From positions 11,905 through 75,904 of the forward strand of contig QZLH01000298.1 in assembly GCA_003833135.1 (NCBI GenBank): a stretch of 64,000 nt of DNA. The letters run 5' to 3'. This DNA comes from Oehlia diaphana. Taxonomy: Eukaryota; Glomeromycota; Glomeromycetes; Glomerales; Glomeraceae. The translations under genes and the position numbers were made by a program. This document shows positions 23,615 through 33,726 of this stretch, piece after piece. Every line of letters begins with the position of its first letter. Position 1 is the stretch's first letter. Under the pieces are notes generated by a model. The model was given only the letters and a program-made list of their open reading frames with translations, did no database searches and was not told the DNA's origin.

Positions 23615-24008
23615 TTTTTATTAAGGAAATCAAAAGGGATATTATTTATTATTGAATTAAAATCTTAATTTCATTTTATAGGACTTATAAGGGTGTGATC
23701 TGCATTACACAATGCATGATTACGTATATACATATTAACTATAAACGTATTTTTTTTTTAATTGCTGTTTTTAATTTTGAATGAACTTTTTTTGATATTT
23801 AAACGAATATAATGGAAACGTTGTTTATAAACCAAATACTCGATTTTATTTGACAAGATTGAATAATTGCAGAAACGTTGTTTAATGATGCACAATATAT
23901 ACAACTTATTCGAGATCATCGAGGGATAAAAACACATGATGTTTGTACGACATATTAAGTATTAAATAATGAATCAAATCACGGAAATTATTTTCTCTTT
24001 AAAAAAAA
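23615..24008. promoter_or_regulatory. Divergent intergenic region FBX1/TM1
   Basis: 394 bp between two opposed start codons, so it should carry both promoters. About 85-115 bp upstream of the FBX1 ATG lies gatctgcattacacaatgca followed by tgattacgta. A similar string (gatctacacattacgtaatt, then tgattacata) lies upstream of FBX2, and cattacgtaa lies upstream of FBX3. Its function is unproven. Confidence 0.4.
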
Positions 24009-24986
24009 ATGATTTACGCGAAATTTTTTCCTCTTGTAATTCTAATCCCTCTTGATTTTATCTATTTAATACCTATATATATATTAAGCCTAATAATAAA
24101 CTTTATAATAACATTAATCTGGTATTTTCCTTCAATATATCAATTATATTCATTTATTTTCATAGAAAAAGAATATGATTTAAGAATAAGAATTTATTTA
24201 TTTTTACTTTCACCTATAATTATAATTTTATATATTCCATTCTCTATAATATTTTCTATTGGATATTGCATCTTTTTTTCACTTATTAACCCATTAATAA
24301 CAATCATACAGAGATCTGAGTATCCACTTTATTCACTTTCTTTAACAGTCGCAATAATACGCTTAATTTATAAATATAAGAATGATTATTCTAATGAAGA
24401 CTATTTAACAGATTCTTTAGTATTGGAAAGAATCAGAGAAGTTATGCTTTTTATCAAACAGTATTGGTATTTTAATTCCGTCAAAATTTCAAAAAGAATC
24501 AAACTTGACGATTCATATATTTGCAAATTTATGATTCTTAAATCAATAAGTATTTTAGACTTTATAGCAATCATTTTTATTATAATATTAATTCTACCAT
24601 ATATTATCTTATTAATAGTTACTTATTCCCTAATGTTTAGAATAAAATTATATAGTTTTATAAATGGTTTATTATCAAAATTATTACATATGTTCACTCG
24701 TCGTAAACTTTATTATTTTATGTTATTGTTTCTTTTTATCATTGCGATATTAGCATATACTTTTTTATGTCTTTTTAGCATATCTCTTGTTCTTTTGATT
24801 ATAATTAGCATATTATTTAGTATAATTACAAAATCGATTGAACTTTATAGAAGGAATGGATTTTATGATGTCATAGACTTGATTTGGGTAATTGTTATAG
24901 AACCATTCTTAGAAATCGAAGATATAATTTATATATGTTGTGGGGTTGAAATAAAGTATAGAGAAGATATGTTGGATATTTTATGA
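24009..24986 (+). CDS. Multi-pass membrane protein TM1
   Basis: Single exon, 325 residues, no family that I recognise. Extremely hydrophobic (Ile/Leu/Phe/Tyr). Membrane stretches lie at roughly residues 6-40, 62-100, 175-210 and 235-275, some long enough for two spans, with a charged loop at 120-170. Signatures shared with TM2-4 are IWYFPSIYQLYSFIF (residues 37-51), LRIRIYLFLLSPIIIILYIP (58-77), an INPLITI-EYP motif (93-106), and a C-terminal FYDVIDLIWVIVIEPF segment (285-300). The first ATG follows an A9 run; a short A-rich leader also precedes TM3 and TM4. Probably an integral membrane protein; its compartment, substrate and role are unknown. Divergent from FBX1. Confidence 0.8.
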   Translation: MIYAKFFPLVILIPLDFIYLIPIYILSLIINFIITLIWYFPSIYQLYSFIFIEKEYDLRIRIYLFLLSPIIIILYIPFSIIFSIGYCIFFSLINPLITIIQRSEYPLYSLSLTVAIIRLIYKYKNDYSNEDYLTDSLVLERIREVMLFIKQYWYFNSVKISKRIKLDDSYICKFMILKSISILDFIAIIFIIILILPYIILLIVTYSLMFRIKLYSFINGLLSKLLHMFTRRKLYYFMLLFLFIIAILAYTFLCLFSISLVLLIIISILFSIITKSIELYRRNGFYDVIDLIWVIVIEPFLEIEDIIYICCGVEIKYREDMLDIL

Positions 24987-25305
24987 ACGTAAACAAAATT
25001 ATTGTTCTTTATTTTTTATTTATGCTCGTCATATGTCAATTAATGACTTATTAATTACATCATAATATGACAACGTTACATGCCACTAAGTATAAATGCT
25101 TTGTTTTAAAATTTAAATTATGTTATCATTTTTATAATTTAGAAAAAGTTCACATATATGTACAGTAATAGGTTATATAAAGTACTCCATTATCATAACA
25201 CCTCTCCAAAAAAAAAAAAATTAGGTAATGTTTGAGTACTTATTAAATATTATTAAATTACACCTTAAATATTACCCACGTCTCCTTAACTAATACTTTC
25301 TACAT
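24987..25305. other. Short convergent intergenic region TM1/FBX2
   Basis: AT-rich, holding the 3' flanks of the convergent TM1 and FBX2 genes. Nothing else seen. Confidence 0.5.
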
Positions 25306-25644
25306 TCAATTATGCCTTGACAAACGACTGGGGCGCTTTGTGTCATGTTTCATACCACGTTTTGTAGCATATTCCATTGTAGAATCAAAAATGAGTTTTT
25401 TACTATCCAACCAATTTTTTAAATCTTCCTTTGATAAACTATAATATTGAGAATATGCAATATGTATTTGTTCTATCCAATAATACTTTCCATAAAAGTA
25501 ATAGGTATGTGGCATGGTATTAAGGAATTCTTGTGGATAATTTGACCATAATAATTTATACTCGCTAAATTATTATTATTTTTTTTTTTTTAAAAAAAAA
25601 AAAATTTTTTTTTTTCATTTTAAAAAAATAAAAAAAAAAAAATC

Positions 25645-25689
<45 letters not shown>

Positions 25690-26119
25690 GAAAAGAAAAA
25701 TAAAATAAAAAAAATAATTAAAATAAATTAAAATTCATTAAAACTTACTTTACAGTTTTAACCAAAAAGCATTCTTCACAAATTCTAACTTCAAATTCCC
25801 AATAAATTTTACATATTTTAATTTGTTTACAAGTTTGACAACCTCGGTCCATCATTAATAATTCAACATAATTTTTTTCACTCATCCCTTTCGGCGGAGG
25901 CATTTCTTCTTTTGGCATAAATTTCAAACGTGATTCTTTCCATATTTGTTGAGTAGAAAAAGAGTTTGGGGCACATAAATATCCATGAAATTTACGACAA
26001 ACTTGAGAAAGGGTAAATAAATCAGCCGGTGGTAAGTAAGCGCAAAATTTGGCAAAAAGTTCAGGTGGAAGACTTGCGATAGGCGAGTTTACTTTTGAAA
26101 TATTTTGTTCGGGTGTCAT
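25306..26119 (-). CDS. F-box/Cys-rich protein FBX2
   Basis: Two exons (26119-25749 and 25564-25306), 209 residues. F-box at residues 15-60 (SLPPELFAKFCAYLPPADLF, then LSQVCRKFHGY). The Cys cluster C94, C97, C103, C114, C117 (CQTCK, then KIYWEFEVRICEEC) is the one seen in FBX1. The second exon carries YPQEFLNTMP, then GKYYWIEQIHIAYSQYYSLS and NWLDSKK, collinear with FBX1 and FBX3, and a basic tail (KRGMKHDTKRPSRLSRHN). Likely an SCF-type adaptor; substrate unknown. Donor GTAAGT and acceptor TTTAG are good. The intron is mostly A/T homopolymer (25575-25735). Shares an upstream cattacgtaat-type motif with FBX1 and FBX3. Confidence 0.84.
25575..25735. repeat. A/T homopolymer blocks inside FBX2 intron
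   Basis: Alternating runs of T and A (up to about 20 nt each) that could pair with one another. They fill the 184-bp intron. Confidence 0.75.
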
Positions 26120-26926
26120 TTAATTATATTAACTAAAAGAGAATAATTTTTTTTTCTTTATAAAAGAAAATGAATATGTATATTATATTATGCAATGTTT
26201 GTTTCACTCAATAAAATTTAATTTAAATAAAATGCGGAATAAAGTTTCCATAATGTGTAATTCCGGCATTATATACTTTTGATTATGATCTACACATTAC
26301 GTAATTTGATTACATAAGAATACGAAGAAAATCTTTAAGATTATAAGTTTGAAATTGGTTAGGTTACGGCACGAGTTACCGACGGACGACTAGTATGCCC
26401 GGAGGAATACGCGATCAAGCTGCCGGAGTGCCGGTGTTAGGCTTTCGGGAAAATGTCCTGCCGGGAAACGATTGGTTGTAGTATTATTACTTTTATTTAA
26501 TTTTCATCATATTTTTTTTCTTCAGAGTAATGAAATTAGATCGTATCTTCAGGCAAGTTTCGCACCAAAATCCTAGATAGAATTTAGATAATATATATAA
26601 AGGTGTAACCTTGTATACGTAAGATTTATAAATTTCTTGCAAATTTATCAAAATATTTCCAGGATGACGAAGACAATGACGTGACGACGACAAAATAAAA
26701 GCACACTGGATCTGAATTCACGTATTCACACTCAATTAGAAACTATCTTCGCACTATTTCGTTAGGCGGATATATGTTTGTAGAATTACCAACTAATTTT
26801 TATGAAAGAGCTGATCTCAATAAAGTTACTACAATATATTTGTATTTTGATTGATTTTAAAAAGGTTTTATTTTTATATTTTCATTGTAATTGTACAAGT
26901 GATCTGGCCTTTTTATAAATTGTAAG
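26120..26926. other. Intergenic with a short GC-rich island (26358-26480)
   Basis: Most is AT-rich, but about 120 bp around ggttacggcacgagttaccg, gcccggaggaatacgcgatc and gctgccggagtgccggtgtt is clearly GC-rich compared with everything around it. No open frame or known RNA was recognised in it. The 5' flank of FBX2 is at the left side. Confidence 0.55.
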
Positions 26927-28415
26927 TTACCTACTTATGAGTTGAAATACTTCATAATCATCCATCGAAAATTTATCTATAGTATTTCTTATCTTCTTTT
27001 CATAAAAAGTTTGTTGACAATAACTCGTACTATAATTTGTTCTGCTATCTTCCGAATATATCAAAATATCACCGCCAAAAAAAGGACCGTGTCTTTCAAG
27101 AAGTCGATTTAATGCGTAATTATAATCTTTCACTTTACTTAAAATTGGATCTTTGAAAAATTCCTTCTTGCTCTTAAAAGAAAATATAAAGCTATCCTTA
27201 ATTTTGCCCCAACCACCAGAAGATAACCATACAGTTGGGTTATATCCACCAATAATTTCACCCGTTCCTTTTATTTTAATAAAAGTAACAGTGCAAGGTT
27301 TATCATCACATAATTCATGAAATCTTTTTGGAGTAAATCCATCTCGACTTCCTCTTAATAATAATTGAAATTTATATGGTAAATATAATTCTCTAAATTG
27401 AGCAAATTTAATATTAACATCCACTTTATCAATCCATCTTGTAATTAAAGAAACAATATTTAAATCAACAATTTTTGAATCAATAATTCCATTAATTTTT
27501 AAACTTCTAGGAAGTGAAATATTTTCATTCGCTTTAATATCTGGATCCATATAAGAACTTAACAATTCTTTATAAAGTTGTTGATTTAATAATTTTTTAT
27601 ATGGTTCCACTCTGTGAAAGAATTCTTTAGATGATAAGCTATAAAATCTAATTAAAGGTAAACAATTTTGTAAAGTATTTTTCATTGATTTGAATCCATC
27701 ATCTAACCAAGTGTCAGGATCTGAGATGAGATTTAAATTTTGCGCAAGACCCCATTTTAATATAATTTCCCAAATTTCAATTTCTTTCATTTGTAAATCA
27801 TCTCTTTTAATAAGTGAAGTTAAAGATTTTTCCGGAAACTTGGTGAGATCAGATGATATAAATATTTTCCCAGGAAATTTGGCCATAAAATTTGTACAAA
27901 ATTTTTGAAGTTCTAATAATGAATTTGATTGAAAATTTGTTTGATGAACCAATTCAAAATGTTGTTCCATCCATGATGATTTATTATCGACCAAATATTT
28001 TTGTATTTGATCAACTAGATCTTGGAGTAATAGTTCATCCGCAATAACCAAAATTTTTAAAATGTTTGAACATTCTTCTTCATCCAACGAGATAATTCCG
28101 CTATAAATATATCTTTATTATAATAATTTGTCTTTTTAGAAAAAAAAATAATTATGAAAATTTAATTATAAACATTTTATATTACTGAATGACTTACTTT
28201 AATACAACTTTGAATATTTCTGGCGAGATCTTTGGAAAATCAATAGAATTCTTTGAAGCCAAAACTCGTTTTAAATGCGGAGAACGGTAACACAAAATAT
28301 TCTTGTGTGCCTTAAAGATTTTTGTATTACGATCTTTACCGACATTTATCGTAACATCACAATATTCTTCATTTTCTAATAATCGAGTAAAGTCCTGTAA
28401 AATTTTTGTTGTCAT
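26927..28415 (-). CDS. BTB-BACK-TLDc protein
   Basis: Two exons (28415-28198 and 28112-26927), 85-bp intron, 467 residues. The BTB/POZ domain spans residues about 18-115 (CDVTINVGKD, FKAHKNILCYRSPHLKRVL, FPKISPEIFKVVLKYIYSG across the splice, then ILVIADELLLQDL). A BACK-like helical linker follows (WEIILKWGLAQ, then LPLIRFYSLSSKEFFHRVEP). A C-terminal TLDc domain spans about residues 300-465 (LLLRGSRDGFTPKRFHELCD, FIKIKGTGEIIGGYNPTVW, DSFIFSF, GPFFGGDILIYSED, ending DDYEVFQLISR). Such proteins dimerise through BTB and usually act as Cullin-3 adaptors; TLDc is linked to oxidative-stress responses and V-ATPase binding. The family is heavily expanded in Rhizophagus-type fungi. Intact. Lies between FBX2 and TM2. 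Confidence 0.92.
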
Positions 28416-28749
28416 GTTCGCAACCTTTGGGTGAAAGTTTTTTTTAAAAAAATAATGCGGCGTTAATTTAAATACTTTTAAAATTTTAAATTTTTACTTA
28501 AATTTTGTTTATTCCAAATATATATTAACTACATACGTCAGGTTTATTTGGTTATCGTCAACTACGTCACTCAAAAGATAGTCAATTAGTCTAGACTAAT
28601 GGATAAAACACGTGAAAGCCATCCTTCCGATCGACGTTGCAAGATTGGTCTGCACGCAATTTATTTTCGTATCACAAAAACTAATACAAAAATCGTAATA
28701 ATGCGGTTTCAGTAAAACTTTTTTAACTTTTTTATCGTTCCTTAAAACA
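28416..28749. other. Divergent intergenic region BTB gene/TM2
   Basis: 334 bp between opposed starts, presumably both promoters. No recognisable site besides A/T runs. Confidence 0.45.
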
Positions 28750-29796
28750 ATGTCCTTAAGAAACTCTATTTCTATCATAATAATAATTATTTTAGATTTT
28801 ATTATTTATCTCTTACCCGTATGTTTGCTTATTCTGATACCAAATCTCTTCATTTCATTAATTTGGTATCTTCCTTCAATATATCAACTGTATTCATTCA
28901 TTTTTACAACGAAAGAAGAATATGTTAGAATAAGAATTTATTTATTTATATTATCACCCATTATAATCATTTTATACATTCCATGTTGTATAATAACTTT
29001 TATTGCGTTTATAATATTTATCACTATAATAAATCCAATAGTAACAATTGCACGAAGACCGGAATATCCATTTTATTTAATATCATCTACGGCGGCAATT
29101 GCACGATTAATTTATCAACATTTTTGCGAGCATTCTGATGATAAAAATTTATTAATAGATTCTTTAATATTTAAACCTATCAATGATTCTATAGAATTTT
29201 CAAAGGAGTGTTGGAATTTTCATTCCTCCAAATTTCCAGAGAAAAAAGTTAATATTGGTGTAATTATAATGTCATTAATAATCCTTTTACTTGTTTTCTT
29301 ATTTGATTTGATCGCAATTTTTATCGCTTATATCCTTGTTGTATTATTCTATTTAACAATGGTAGTTTCAATTTTTATTATTGTAAAATATTTTGTAACC
29401 CTCTTTGATATATCTATTGAAATATCCAAAAAATCAATTGAAAATATATTAAAAAATCATAAGAGATGGATTTCTATAATCGTGTTGATTTTTATCCTTC
29501 CACTTTCATTTATAGTATCAATTGGAATGTTTCCTATTATTTTCTTGTTTTATTTTATTTTTTATGTACTGATTAATATTATTATATTGGCATTTAAAGT
29601 AATGTTTAAAATGAGACATACTAGTTATTATTATGATATAATGAGTTTCTTTTGGGCTATTATTATCAATCCTTTTTTAACTTCAGATTTTAATATGAGT
29701 GCGGAAATGGAATTATTTATTTACAATATTCTTGGTATTAATATAACATATAGTAAAGAGTTAGTTAAGGAAGTAAATAAATATTACATATTTTGA
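28750..29796 (+). CDS. Multi-pass membrane protein TM2
   Basis: Single exon, 348 residues, paralogue of TM1. Shared blocks: LIWYLPSIYQLYSFIFTTKE, VRIRIYLFILSPIIIILYIP, TIINPIVTIARRPEYPFYLI, and a C-terminal YYDIMSFFWAIIINPF. Long hydrophobic stretches alternate with a charged middle loop (HFCEHSDDKNLLIDSLIF). It differs from TM1 in a longer C-terminal half with SIEISKKSIENILKNHKRW before the last membrane segments. The start is the only ATG before the first membrane span. No known function. Divergent from the BTB gene. Confidence 0.8.
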   Translation: MSLRNSISIIIIIILDFIIYLLPVCLLILIPNLFISLIWYLPSIYQLYSFIFTTKEEYVRIRIYLFILSPIIIILYIPCCIITFIAFIIFITIINPIVTIARRPEYPFYLISSTAAIARLIYQHFCEHSDDKNLLIDSLIFKPINDSIEFSKECWNFHSSKFPEKKVNIGVIIMSLIILLLVFLFDLIAIFIAYILVVLFYLTMVVSIFIIVKYFVTLFDISIEISKKSIENILKNHKRWISIIVLIFILPLSFIVSIGMFPIIFLFYFIFYVLINIIILAFKVMFKMRHTSYYYDIMSFFWAIIINPFLTSDFNMSAEMELFIYNILGINITYSKELVKEVNKYYIF

Positions 29797-31429
29797 TTCT
29801 TGTAATATAAAATAATTGTATATATATATGTTATATTTTGTATTAGATTCTTTACACCATTCATTTATCTTGATTCAATTATATCATCAAGTGTAAATAA
29901 AGATGTATTATTATATTGTACTTTCTTTTTTGTTTCTTGAGTAATATAATTTTTTAAATTTCTTTTTTTTTTGAGTAAAAGTCAATTCGGGTTGAAGATG
30001 CAGGTGGAAATTGTTAATAGTTTAATATATTTAATTATTCACTCATTAAGAGATTAAAATTTATAACTATATAGTTGAGAGAAGCATGTTAGCGCTTTAG
30101 AAATAAATATGATCAAATCAAATCAGAACTTTTCTTCGGGGCGTAAGATACGTACAGTATTCTGAGTATAAAAAAAAAATTTGATATACAAGAAATTTAT
30201 TTACTAATAAAAAAATAATGAGAGTAAGGTTGCTAAGTAATACATCGTTATTGAAAGATTTATACATAATATAAGGTGTAGAAATTTTTGAGCGATTAAT
30301 TTTAAGAATTATAATACTATAAAGGTAATTTAGAAACTTTTTCGAAATGATTTATCTTTATCATTCTTCCCTTTGCTTTTTGTATTGTTGCTTTCCTAGA
30401 TTTGCTTTTCTTTCATATGCATGACACAATTATTGATTTATGCATAGATAACTGGCGGATCTTCTCTGATAAAACATGTATTCGAAGTGTTACTGTTTGG
30501 TGGAACTTTTGATGGTGTAACTTTTGTAACTGTGTTAGCATGTATATTCTTATCGTTCTATTATATTCGGCATTTTTCAGAATCTTTAGCAACTAAATGT
30601 TTCTTGTTTCTTTCCTGGTTTTCCAAGATTTCCTGTAATGATCTTTAAATTTCAAGCTATATATTAATTTATCATTGTATAATCTGCGTCTATATCCAAA
30701 TCTATCTCTGGTAATACATAAAGTAGCAATTATCTATCCAGAGAAAGCTAGCGTTCAATTTAATTGAAAAAATCTTACTCATCTTTCTATCAACGTTGGT
30801 CAATTTTCCTATATCTGATATGTTATATTGATTTTTTTTAAAAAATAATAATTTTGTAAATACATTTAATATAATAAAAAATTTGAGAGAAGAAAAAGGA
30901 TAAAGAAAGGAAATCAGTTTAAAAAAAAGGGAAATTTCTGAAAAAAAAGGAATCCGAAAAAAAAAATAAGTACGAAAAAAATTCCAAAAAACAAATTTTC
31001 CAGTTTGAAAATTTTTTAAAAAAAAATCGGACAAAATAATTCTGATTAAGGTAAAATTTAAGTTGGATTAGTTGATTGGAATGCATAGGTTTGACCATAA
31101 ATAGATCAGGTGGAGGCTTGTCACGGGGTTCAATTATATGGCATGGGATTTCAAGTTATACAATTCAAATTATTTATACGGAGACTAGTCCAAACGTCAG
31201 ACAAATTTTTTTTAGTTATACAGATTTTTTTTTTTATTAGTGAATAAAGCTACACTATTTGGTTTCCTCTTTTAGATGGTTTATTATCTTATAATACAAT
31301 GAATGAATCGAATGGCAGCTCCCCTGCTAATAAGTCAATTTCTAGTTTAAGCAAATAAAATTTTTTTGAAATGTAGTTGGAATTATAGTTAATCCTTAAA
31401 ATCTGTATGTTAACTTATCTATATTTGTT
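29797..31429. other. Gene-free intergenic region
   Basis: No gene supported. A-rich purine tract at 30880-31025. The 110-codon minus-strand frame over it is translated homopolymer. Confidence 0.5.
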
Positions 31430-32130
31430 TATTTCAATCCGCGGATAATCCGATATCCGTCAATCCGATCCGTCTAATAAAATACAATTCAGATATCCGT
31501 AGTGACGGATCGAAGATTATCCGGATATCCTAACGGATCCATCCGGATATCCTTTCTAAATATATGGAGATTTACTACGGTGTCTCCAAAGTTTAAGTGG
31601 CTGAAGAACCGAAGGACTTAAACTCTACAAAAAATTTTATCCGTTGTTTCCGAAAAAACCGTAAAAATGAGCCTTTCACGGATCCATTCACGGAAAATGT
31701 AAATAATTCGATAAATTCCGTGATATAAGGTTTTACGGAAAAAAGATAGAATATGAAAAACGGATCGACTTTTTTTACAGGGAAAGAAGAAGTAGTAAAT
31801 TAGTGAAATGAAACAAAAAGAAAGTAACGAAAAAAGAAATAAAAAAAAGTCAACCTACCTATTGTCTCCGAAGTCCAGGTGGTCGAAGAACCGAAGGATC
31901 TAACGAAATTAGATATGATAATATCTGGATAATCCGTTAGTGATACAGATAATCCGGACGATCCGTTACGAACCACCAGGATCCTTTAGTGATACGGATA
32001 AACCGGATGATCCATTGCGGATATCCTCCAATACTCTCATCCGTATCAGTTTAAAAAATCCTATCCGGATAACCGTATATGGTGGATATCCGTTCACGGA
32101 TACGTATTGCGGATAAACGGATTGAAACAC
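31430..32130. mobile_element. ~700-bp element with atccg/cggat subterminal repeats
   Basis: Left end ttcaatccgcggataatccg; the right end in reverse complement is ttcaatccgtttatccgcaa. Dense, mixed-orientation atccg / cggat / gatatccg units fill 31440-31560 and 31915-32115. The middle contains two direct ~40-bp repeats (31580-31619 and 31864-31903; core gaagaaccgaagga) on either side of repeat copy C. No transposase is visible, so it reads as a non-autonomous element with subterminal repeats. Exact ends and target duplication are unresolved. Confidence 0.55.
31623..31782 (-). repeat. Dispersed ~185-bp repeat, copy C
   Basis: Reverse-orientation copy of 2407-2737 and 21921-22105: begins acaaaaaattttatccgttg, has ggatccattcacggaaaatg, ends cggatcgactttttttacag. 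It lies inside the atccg-repeat element, so it inserted there or was captured by it. Confidence 0.7.
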
Positions 32131-32657
32131 TACATATATAAATTGCTATTCCCATTAAGATCAATCTTAAATTAATTGATAAGTACGCGACGCGGCTGCT
32201 TAAGATTCTGAATAATGATACTAAAATTGGCAAATTGCTGGCCACGATTAATATTAGAAATTTATATTTATTTATTTATTTATTTTATGTGAAGTCAGTA
32301 AGGATCATAAAAAGGAACATAGTTCGATGCATGAACGTTCCATCTGAGATCTATCATCCATCAGAAAAGGCTCGACGGACCCTATCTTCTAATTATAATA
32401 AACCAAGACTATCCCCGTACCACTTCCAGTAAAGGGATCAGTTAATAAACAGAGCAACAATTTTACTACAAAAAGAGAAAAATCCGTATTTTTCTTTCAG
32501 CCAATAAATTGACCGCCACCTGTAAATACTGTTAGAGTGGAATTATTCACACTATTCAAATTGTTTGTAAAAAAAGGGGTAAAATAATATTGATGTAGTA
32601 AACTATACTACTGGGGTAAAACATTCTAATGCCATACAAATGTACAAAAAAACTAAA
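32131..32657. other. Gene-free region
   Basis: No supported gene. Confidence 0.5.
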
Positions 32658-33271
32658 TTAAACGCGAGTTATAGAATTATCTAATAATAAAAAATCATTA
32701 TCAATTCCCATCAATGGGCGCATACGTTTTGAAGGTAGCGACTGTTTAAAATAATTGATGTTAGTATTATGAGAAGTATCTCGTTTACGTGGTCTTCTCT
32801 CTATGTTCTTGGTATCATCTGATGTATCAGAATAGATAGGTTCTGGAATTTCTCTATCCTCATAATAATCTTTAATAGTCTCATTAAAATTTAATGAAAG
32901 TTTAAGTATTTCATCTCTAGCAGTGTCCCGTACTGCTTTAGGTTTGCGAGCTTTAGATTTAATACAATTACGTAATTTAGACATTTTTTCGTGAAACGTA
33001 GTAGTAAAAGTTGTGAGGTGCATGATCTCTGTTTGTCTTTGTTCCAGTCTCTTCTCACTTGCATTTAATTCCTTAAAGGAGTTTTTGTTTTTTAATAGAC
33101 TCATCCCTCGTACGCTCATCTTTCACAGCGTTAGCATATCCAACGGGGTCAACATTTTTACATCTTTGCCTAACACTGTCGAACCATGGTTTACTGCCCG
33201 GAAGGTGATATTCGCATGGAATTTCAGGAAAATTAACTTTTTTGAATAACGGAGATGTAGGAATAAACTTC
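32658..33271 (-). pseudogene. Frameshifted coiled-coil gene of unknown family
   Basis: The minus strand reads as one protein split by a single frame change near 33070. Upstream part (from 33271, after a tattag acceptor-like site): IPTSPLFKKVNFPEIPCEYH, then GSKPWFDSVRQRCKNVDPVG, ending in a stop just past KDERTRDESIKKQK. Downstream part: KELNASEKRLEQRQTEIMHL, TFHEKMSKLRNCIKSKARKP, a charged stretch (DYYEDREIPEP, then RRPRKRD), ending FLLLDNSITRV at TAA. The change falls in the A-rich string ttaaaaaacaaaaac, a likely site for indel or sequencing error. The 'KPWFDSVRQRC' block and later coiled coil recall Myb/SANT-like DNA-binding proteins, but weakly. If the frame change is a sequencing error, this is a real gene of about 200 residues. 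Confidence 0.5.
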
Positions 33272-33414
33272 CTAATATTAGAAATTTATAACATAGTACC
33301 ATATTATCTATAGTCTATAGCATCTTGTGTAAAAAAGTTTGTTCTTTGTTTACTTCTATCGAATCGCTATATTTAGTGGTATCTTATCAATTTCTTTTCT
33401 TAATTGTTTTGGCA

Positions 33415-33726
33415 ATGAAATGTATCAGAGGACGCCCTATCGAATCCTATGATGAAGAAACTGATGGTGAATGAGGTAATTGAAGAAACTCACCTTTATT
33501 TTTCAGATTTTTTGATACTTTTTCTGACGACCTAGAAGATCTTGAATTTAATCCATGGCTTAATCACTCTAGAGAAAAAATCATATGAAACCCTGAAGAT
33601 GTTAAAGTCAATGTTAAAGATCCTTTGGAATTAATTCAAGAAAAAATATAATTTTATGCAAACGATACGGATTTACCTTGTTATACAGTTAAATTCTATA
33701 TAGATCTTTTTTATTTAATCATCTAA
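33415..33726 (+). pseudogene. Coding relic of unknown family
   Basis: Protein-like blocks in one direction interrupted by stops: MKCIRGRPIESYDEETDGE then TGA; FFDTFSDDLEDLEFNPWLNH then TGA; NPEDVKVNVKDPLELIQEKI then TAA; FYANDTDLPCYTVKFYIDLF. The acidic, non-repetitive composition looks like former coding sequence. I do not recognise the family. Confidence 0.3.

Noticed and set aside
30702..31034. 110-codon minus-strand open frame
   Set aside because: A Phe/Leu/Lys string from an A-rich purine tract; composition is explained by low complexity.
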